Of a DNA stretch of 64,000 nt, positions 60,526 to 64,000 are shown piece after piece. Source of the stretch: CAYPNP01 sp964412195 (GTDB lineage: Bacteria > Acidobacteriota > JAAYUB01). The notes beneath the pieces are model-generated. The model was not told where the DNA came from, made no database searches, and saw only the letters and a list, made by a program, of their open reading frames with translations. Numbering within the stretch: the first letter of the stretch is position 1; the number at the start of each line of letters is the position of its first letter. The position numbers were made by a program, and so were the translations under genes. The stretch spans positions 1 to 64,000 of the forward strand of contig CAYPNP010000016.1 of assembly GCA_964412195.1 (NCBI GenBank), read 5' to 3'.

Positions 60526-60642
60526 TTACTTCTTCGCCTTGGCCTTGGGGGCCTCGTTCTTCTTCACGTTCTGGGGGCGGGTCTTGCCGAACGTCCCGCG
60601 ATAGATCTTTCCCCGGCGCGTGCGCAGATCACCTTTACCCAT
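60526..60642 (-). CDS. Small ribosomal protein bTHX (Thx)
   Basis: A 38-residue protein MGKGDLRTRRGKIYRGTFGK followed by a basic tail, very close to ribosomal protein THX of the 30S subunit (MGKGDRRTRRGKI in Thermus). Thx is a small basic peptide that binds the 16S RNA head. The start ATG 60642 has AGGAG nine bases upstream and a near-consensus promoter at 60677-60705. The longer open frame in the same phase is repeat-derived and not protein-like. Confidence 0.85.
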   Translation of the reverse strand: MGKGDLRTRRGKIYRGTFGKTRPQNVKKNEAPKAKAKK

Positions 60643-60676
60643 GCTGTCGACTCCTCGTCCACAAAATAAGGGCGTA

Positions 60677-60705
60677 TTTGTAGCAGAATTCCCCGGTGGT
60701 GTCAA
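60677..60705 (-). promoter_or_regulatory. Promoter of the bTHX gene
   Basis: TTGACA (60705-60700), 17-bp spacer, TACAAA (60682-60677), 35 bp before the start codon. Confidence 0.7.
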
Positions 60706-60724
60706 TCGGAGAAAATCGCCGTTC

Positions 60725-60849
60725 GACCATGGACCATGGACGATGGACCATGGACGATGGACCATGGACGGTGGACCATGGACGGTGGACCATGGACGGT
60801 GGACCATGGACGGTGGACCATGGTCGATGGTCCATGGTCCATGGTCTGT
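60725..60849. repeat. 14-bp tandem repeat (GGACCATGGACGRT), six units and inverted end
   Basis: Units at 60731, 60745, 60759, 60773, 60787 and 60801 read GGACCATGGACGAT or GGACCATGGACGGT. A partial seventh is followed by an inverse tail, TCGATGGTCCATGGTCCATG (60824-60843). The first two have AT and the next four GT, so expansion was local. It lies between divergent promoters of the bTHX and isocitrate dehydrogenase-type genes. There are no spacers, so it is not a CRISPR array. Confidence 0.9.
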
Positions 60850-60890
60850 TGATCCAAATCCCAATCCCCATTCCCCTTTTATTCCCGTTA

Positions 60891-60899
60891 TGGTACACT
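60891..60899 (+). promoter_or_regulatory. Extended -10 candidate for the dehydrogenase gene
   Basis: TGG before TACACT (60894-60899). No convincing -35. The 100-bp leader contains GATGTCCGATGTCCGATGTC. Confidence 0.3.
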
Positions 60900-61004
60900 T
60901 TTCGCCTATTTATAGACGGAGAACGATATCCGATGTCCGATGTCCGATGTCCGAATTCCGTAGAACGAAAACAAATTGAACAACATACACAAAGGAGACT
61001 GACT

Positions 61005-62123
61005 ATGGCCAAGTACCGCATTGCCTGGTTGCCCGGCGACGGGATCGGAGTGGAAGTCAACGAAGCCGCCAAGATCGTGCTGGACCGCATCGGGCTGGAC
61101 GCCGAGTACATCCACGGCGACATCGGCTGGGAGTTCTGGTGCAAGGAGGGCGACGCCTTCCCCCAGCGCACCGTCGAACTGCTGAAGAACGTGGATGCCG
61201 CCCTCTTCGGCGCCATCACCTCCAAGCCGGTCAAGGCCGCCGAAAAGGAACTGGTCCCCGCGCTGCAGGGCAAGGGCCTGGTCTACCGCTCGCCCATCGT
61301 GCGGATGCGCCAGACGTTCGACCTCTATAACTGCCTGCGCCCCTGCAAGGCCTATCCCGGGAATCCCCTCAACTTCAAGGAAGGGATCGACCTGGTGGTC
61401 TTCCGCGAAAACACCGAGGACCTCTACGCCGGCGTCGAGTTCAACACCGTGCCCCAGGAGCTCAAGGATGTCCTGCTCAAGCTGTCCAAACCCTTCGCCG
61501 CCTTCAAGGACGTGCCGCTGGATCAGTACGCCATTTCCACCAAGATCAACACCCGGAAAGGCTGCGAGCGGATCATCCGCGCCGCGTTCGACTTCGCCGT
61601 CAAGTTCCACCGCAAGAAGGTCACCTGCGTGCACAAGGCCAACGTGGTCCGGGCCACCGACGGCCTGTTCCTGGAGACCTTCAAGGAAGTGGCCAAGCAG
61701 TACCCCGGCATCGCCACCGACGACGCCAACATCGACGCCATGTGCATGTGGCTGCTGAAGAATCCCTTCAACTACGACGTGCTGGTGGCGCCGAACCTCT
61801 ACGGCGACATCATCAGCGACCTGTGCGCCCAGATGGTGGGCGGGCTGGGCTTCGGCTGCTCCGGCAACATCGGCGACAAGCTGGCCGTGTTCGAGCCGAC
61901 CCACGGCTCGGCCCCCAAGTATGCCGGCCAGTACAAGTGCAATCCCATCGCCACGATCCTGGCGGCCAAGATGATGCTGGACTGGCTGGGCGAGTCCGAG
62001 AAGGGCGCCCGCGTCGAGCAGGCCACCGCCGCCGTCATCGCCGAGGGCAAGGTCCGCACCTACGACATGGGCGGCTCCAGCAAGACCCTGGAGATGGCCG
62101 AGGCGATCGCGGCGAAGCTCTAA
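61005..62123 (+). CDS. Isocitrate/isopropylmalate dehydrogenase family enzyme, probably NAD-type isocitrate dehydrogenase
   Basis: The 372-residue enzyme has the beta-decarboxylating dehydrogenase plan: WLPGDGIGVEVNEAA at the start, VFRENTEDLYAGVEF, YAISTKINTRKGCERIIR, NLYGDIISDLCAQMVGGLG and FEPTHGSAPKYAGQ. The phrase ENTEDLYAGVE is characteristic of isocitrate rather than isopropylmalate dehydrogenases. It would supply 2-oxoglutarate and reduced cofactor in the TCA cycle, next to the complex II operon in function. AAAGGAG precedes the ATG. Its TAA stop is immediately followed by the ATTGCGR array. Homoisocitrate or tartrate dehydrogenase activity cannot be excluded. Confidence 0.87.
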   Translation: MAKYRIAWLPGDGIGVEVNEAAKIVLDRIGLDAEYIHGDIGWEFWCKEGDAFPQRTVELLKNVDAALFGAITSKPVKAAEKELVPALQGKGLVYRSPIVRMRQTFDLYNCLRPCKAYPGNPLNFKEGIDLVVFRENTEDLYAGVEFNTVPQELKDVLLKLSKPFAAFKDVPLDQYAISTKINTRKGCERIIRAAFDFAVKFHRKKVTCVHKANVVRATDGLFLETFKEVAKQYPGIATDDANIDAMCMWLLKNPFNYDVLVAPNLYGDIISDLCAQMVGGLGFGCSGNIGDKLAVFEPTHGSAPKYAGQYKCNPIATILAAKMMLDWLGESEKGARVEQATAAVIAEGKVRTYDMGGSSKTLEMAEAIAAKL

Positions 62124-62361
62124 TTGCGAATTGCGGATTGCGGATTGCGGATTACAGATTGCGAATCGATCACCGATCGTAATCGCAGATCGTAATCGCA
62201 ATCGTTCTCGTACTCGTTCTCGCGTCCCGGGTTGAACCGGATCGGAATTTCCAACCTGTAGGCGCGAAGGGCGCAAAGAGGAAGCTCCAAATCCCTCGCC
62301 AACAGGCGGGGGATTTTCTTTTCGCCGGATTGCCAATCCGCAATTCGCAATCCGCAATCTT
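62122..62361. repeat. Composite word array: ATTGCGR, CGTAATCG, GGCGCAAAG, mirrored ATTGCGR
   Basis: Left arm ATTGCGR (62122-62166); TCGTAATCG and CGTTCTCG iterations (62168-62222); GGCGCGAAGGGCGCAAAGAG (62261-62280); a terminator; then an inverse ATTGCGR arm (62328-62361, CCGCAATTCGCAATCCGC). The left arm starts at the stop codon of the dehydrogenase gene. Confidence 0.82.
62290..62320 (+). terminator. Rho-independent terminator of the dehydrogenase gene
   Basis: AATCCCTCGCC (62290-62300) pairs with GGCGGGGGATT (62305-62315, one G-T pair) around AACA, followed by TTTTCTTTT. It lies within the composite repeat. Confidence 0.75.
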
Positions 62362-62396
62362 CCAGGGCACTCCTGATTCCATTCGGGGTGCAAAGC

Positions 62397-62425
62397 TTGC
62401 ATCCTCAGTAGAACTCGGGTATAGT
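62397..62425 (+). promoter_or_regulatory. Promoter of the ornithine aminotransferase gene
   Basis: TTGCAT (62397-62402), 17-bp spacer, TATAGT (62420-62425), 57 bp before the start codon. Confidence 0.65.
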
Positions 62426-62482
62426 GTCCGGTCGCCCGCGGGCGGCCGGATTCTTCCGGAAATCATCCCAAGGAGAGTTCCC

Positions 62483-63709
62483 ATGGCCACGACGGAAACC
62501 AAACCCCTGACCACCGCCGAGATCATCGCGCTGGACGAGAAGTACGGCGCCCACAATTACCACCCCCTGCCCGTGGTGATCGCCCGGGCCGAGGGCTGCC
62601 GGGTCTGGGATCCCGAGGGCCGCGCCTACTACGACATGCTGTCGGCCTACTCGGCCGTCAACCAGGGCCACCGGCACCCCCGCATCCTGCAGGCCATGAT
62701 CGATCAGGCCCAGCGATGCACCCTGACCTCCCGCGCCTTCCACAACGACATGATGGGCCGCTTCCTCAAGCGGCTCTGCGAGTACACCGGCTACGAGATG
62801 GCCCTGCCCATGAACACCGGCGCCGAGGCAGTGGAGACGGCCCTGAAAATGGCCCGCCGCTGGGGCGTCGAGAAGAAGGGCATCGCCAACGGCCGGCAGG
62901 AGATCGTCGTGGCCGCCGAGAACTTCCACGGCCGGACCATCAGTATCGTCTCCTTCTCCACCGACCCCGACGCTCGGATTAATTACGGCCCCTACACGCC
63001 CGGCTTCGTCATCGTCCCCTACAACGACGCCGCCGCCATCGAGAAGGCCATCACCCCGAACACCTGCGCCGTGATGATCGAGCCCATCCAGGGCGAGGCC
63101 GGCGTCTACGTACCCGACGAAGGCTACCTGAAGGCCGTGCGCGAGATCTGCACCCGCCACCAGGCGCTTTTCATCGCCGACGAGATCCAGACCGGCTTCT
63201 GCCGCACCGGCCGCAAGTTCGCGGTGGACCACGAGGGCGTGCGCCCCGACGCCATGACCCTGGGCAAGGCCTTGGGCGGCGGCCTCTTCCCGGTCTCCGC
63301 CGTGGTGGCCGACCACGACGTGATGGGCGTCTTCACCCCCGGCTCCCACGGCTCCACGTTCGGCGGCAACCCGCTGGCCTCGGCCATCGCCATCGCCGCC
63401 ATGGGCGTGCTGGACGACGAGAAGCTGGCGGACAACGCCCGCGCGCTGGGCGAGCATTTCCGCGCCGAGGTGGCCAAGGCCCGCTGCCCGAAGATGGTGC
63501 AGGTCCGCGGCAAGGGCCTGCTCAACGCCATCGTCTTCGAGAAGGGCTTCGAGGCCTGGAACGTCTGCCTGGCCCTGCGCGACGCGGGGGTGCTGGCCAA
63601 GCAGACCCACGGCAACATCATCCGCTTCGCCCCGCCGCTGGTGATCACCCGCGACGAGATGGCCGACGCCCTGGGTCGGATCATCCGGGTGCTCGAGGCA
63701 GTCAAGTAG
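62483..63709 (+). CDS. rocD: Ornithine--oxo-acid aminotransferase
   Basis: The 408-residue class III PLP aminotransferase begins with EKYGAHNYHPLPVVIARAEG, has the typical NTGAEAVETALKMARRWG, the phosphate and ring loops in ENFHGRTISIVSFS and IADEIQTGFCRTG, and the cofactor Lys in TLGKALGGGLFPVSA. It interconverts ornithine and glutamate-semialdehyde, linking arginine and proline metabolism. AAGGAG precedes the ATG. speA in the same window uses arginine, but the genes are far apart. A single-gene unit. Confidence 0.92.
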   Translation: MATTETKPLTTAEIIALDEKYGAHNYHPLPVVIARAEGCRVWDPEGRAYYDMLSAYSAVNQGHRHPRILQAMIDQAQRCTLTSRAFHNDMMGRFLKRLCEYTGYEMALPMNTGAEAVETALKMARRWGVEKKGIANGRQEIVVAAENFHGRTISIVSFSTDPDARINYGPYTPGFVIVPYNDAAAIEKAITPNTCAVMIEPIQGEAGVYVPDEGYLKAVREICTRHQALFIADEIQTGFCRTGRKFAVDHEGVRPDAMTLGKALGGGLFPVSAVVADHDVMGVFTPGSHGSTFGGNPLASAIAIAAMGVLDDEKLADNARALGEHFRAEVAKARCPKMVQVRGKGLLNAIVFEKGFEAWNVCLALRDAGVLAKQTHGNIIRFAPPLVITRDEMADALGRIIRVLEAVK

Positions 63710-63794
63710 GCTTCCCAGTTGCGGATCGCGGGGAACGGGGCTCGGTGCTTGGGATTCGAGTCTCTAGACTCGTTGGATCGCACTCCCAGCCCTT

Positions 63795-63880
63795 TCGCGT
63801 GTTTGGTGTATTTCGTGGTCGGATTCCCGATGGCGGTTTGAGCTCTTTTCGTGTGGTTCGTGTGGTTCGTGGTGGCTTCA
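63795..63880. repeat. Word array of the TTTCGTGTGGTTCGTG type
   Basis: Iterations such as CCTTTCGCGTGTTTGGTG, ATTTCGTGGTC and TTTTCGTGTGGTTCGTGTGG, the inverse in style of the CACAAAGG words. It lies in the gap between rocD and tRNA-Lys; the first 85 bp of the gap (63710-63794) show no clear terminator. Confidence 0.65.
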
Positions 63881-63890
63881 TGGATTGGGA

Positions 63891-63918
63891 TTGACTTCCC
63901 GGGGGTTTCGGGTATCAT
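63891..63918 (+). promoter_or_regulatory. Promoter of tRNA-Lys
   Basis: TTGACT (63891-63896), 16-bp spacer, TATCAT (63913-63918), 15 bp before the tRNA. Confidence 0.65.
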
Positions 63919-63932
63919 CTGGTGTCTTGCCC

Positions 63933-64000
63933 GGGGCGTTAGCTCAGCGGTAGAGCAACGGCCTTTTAAGCCGTGGGTCGAAGGTTCGAATCCTTCACGC
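63933..64000 (+). tRNA. tRNA-Lys (UUU), cut by the window end
   Basis: Acceptor 5' strand GGGGCGT, D-arm GCTC-AGCGGTA-GAGC, anticodon stem ACGGC/GCCGT with loop CTTTTAA (UUU), T-arm GAAGG-TTCGAAT-CCTTC. The last three acceptor bases, discriminator and CCA lie beyond the window. Confidence 0.93.

Noticed and set aside
60731..60823. CRISPR array
   Set aside because: The 14-bp units are directly joined without spacers and no cas gene is in the window.
60696..61004. N-terminal extension of the dehydrogenase, about 100 residues rich in Asp-His-Gly
   Set aside because: It is only a translation of the 14-bp repeat; AAAGGAG and the conserved start WLPGDGIG support ATG 61005.

Overview
This is a high-GC bacterial window with about 50 supported protein genes and three tRNAs (Ser-GCU, CAU-anticodon, and a Lys-UUU cut by the right edge). 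The gene content points to Acidobacteriota or a close relative. The clues are a VWFA-related secreted protein of the type abundant there, a propeller-Y_Y_Y sensor, ECF sigma/anti-sigma pairs, futalosine-route menaquinone genes (mqnA, mqnC), and many secreted proteins of unknown function. This placement is an inference from gene content; no rRNA or marker phylogeny is available here. Promoters resemble sigma-70 sites, typically TTGAYW or TTGCAT, 16-18 bp, then TAYAAT or TATAGT.

Layout. 1-8.3 kb: the 5' end of a lipoprotein gene, then a group of exported or membrane proteins that may handle peptides and amides (serine beta-lactamase-like hydrolase, POT peptide transporter, C45-like acyltransferase/hydrolase, M24 aminopeptidase-like protein, DUF1028-TPR protein). 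8.5-10.9 kb: an ECF sigma / anti-sigma / proline-rich exported protein operon closed by a strong terminator. 11-16 kb: a dockerin-like beta-helix protein, a GT-C-like membrane protein, a Gly/Ser-linker protein and an EamA transporter. 16-20 kb: an FHA/zinc-ribbon protein and a propeller-diguanylate cyclase. 20-27.5 kb: speA, selA, and a four-gene succinate dehydrogenase/fumarate reductase operon. 27.6-36 kb: an MXAN_5187-like protein, a cohesin-like secreted protein, a radical SAM protein, queE with an alkaline phosphatase, tRNA-Ser, and mqnA-mqnC. 36-42 kb: dprA-topA and the VWFA protein. 42-48.3 kb: a REP/MITE-like hairpin cluster, a PHP protein, a giant Ser/Thr kinase and a NYN-domain protein. 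48.5-56.5 kb: one tight minus-strand operon, tRNA(CAU)-tilS-hpt-ftsH-folP-cdaA-cdaR-glmM, joining c-di-AMP signalling to cell-wall precursor supply. 57-64 kb: small proteins, a LolA-like exported protein, coaE, a 38-residue bTHX ribosomal protein, an isocitrate dehydrogenase-type enzyme, ornithine aminotransferase and tRNA-Lys.

The most unusual feature is not a gene. Intergenic spaces are filled with short degenerate word arrays built from a limited vocabulary: ATTGCGR, CGTAATCG/CGTGCTCG, GGACCATGGACGRT, GGTGAATS, GTTCGAT, CGGTCACC, and CACAAAGG-type. Different words are joined in recurring order (ATTGCGR then CGTAATCG three times) and often mirrored into long inverted repeats. They abut gene ends; two genes, topA and the NYN gene, take their stop codon from the same GGTGAATC word. 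The arrays are absent from inside the tight operons. They look like products of a specific copying, slippage or template-switching process rather than CRISPR or classical insertion sequences.
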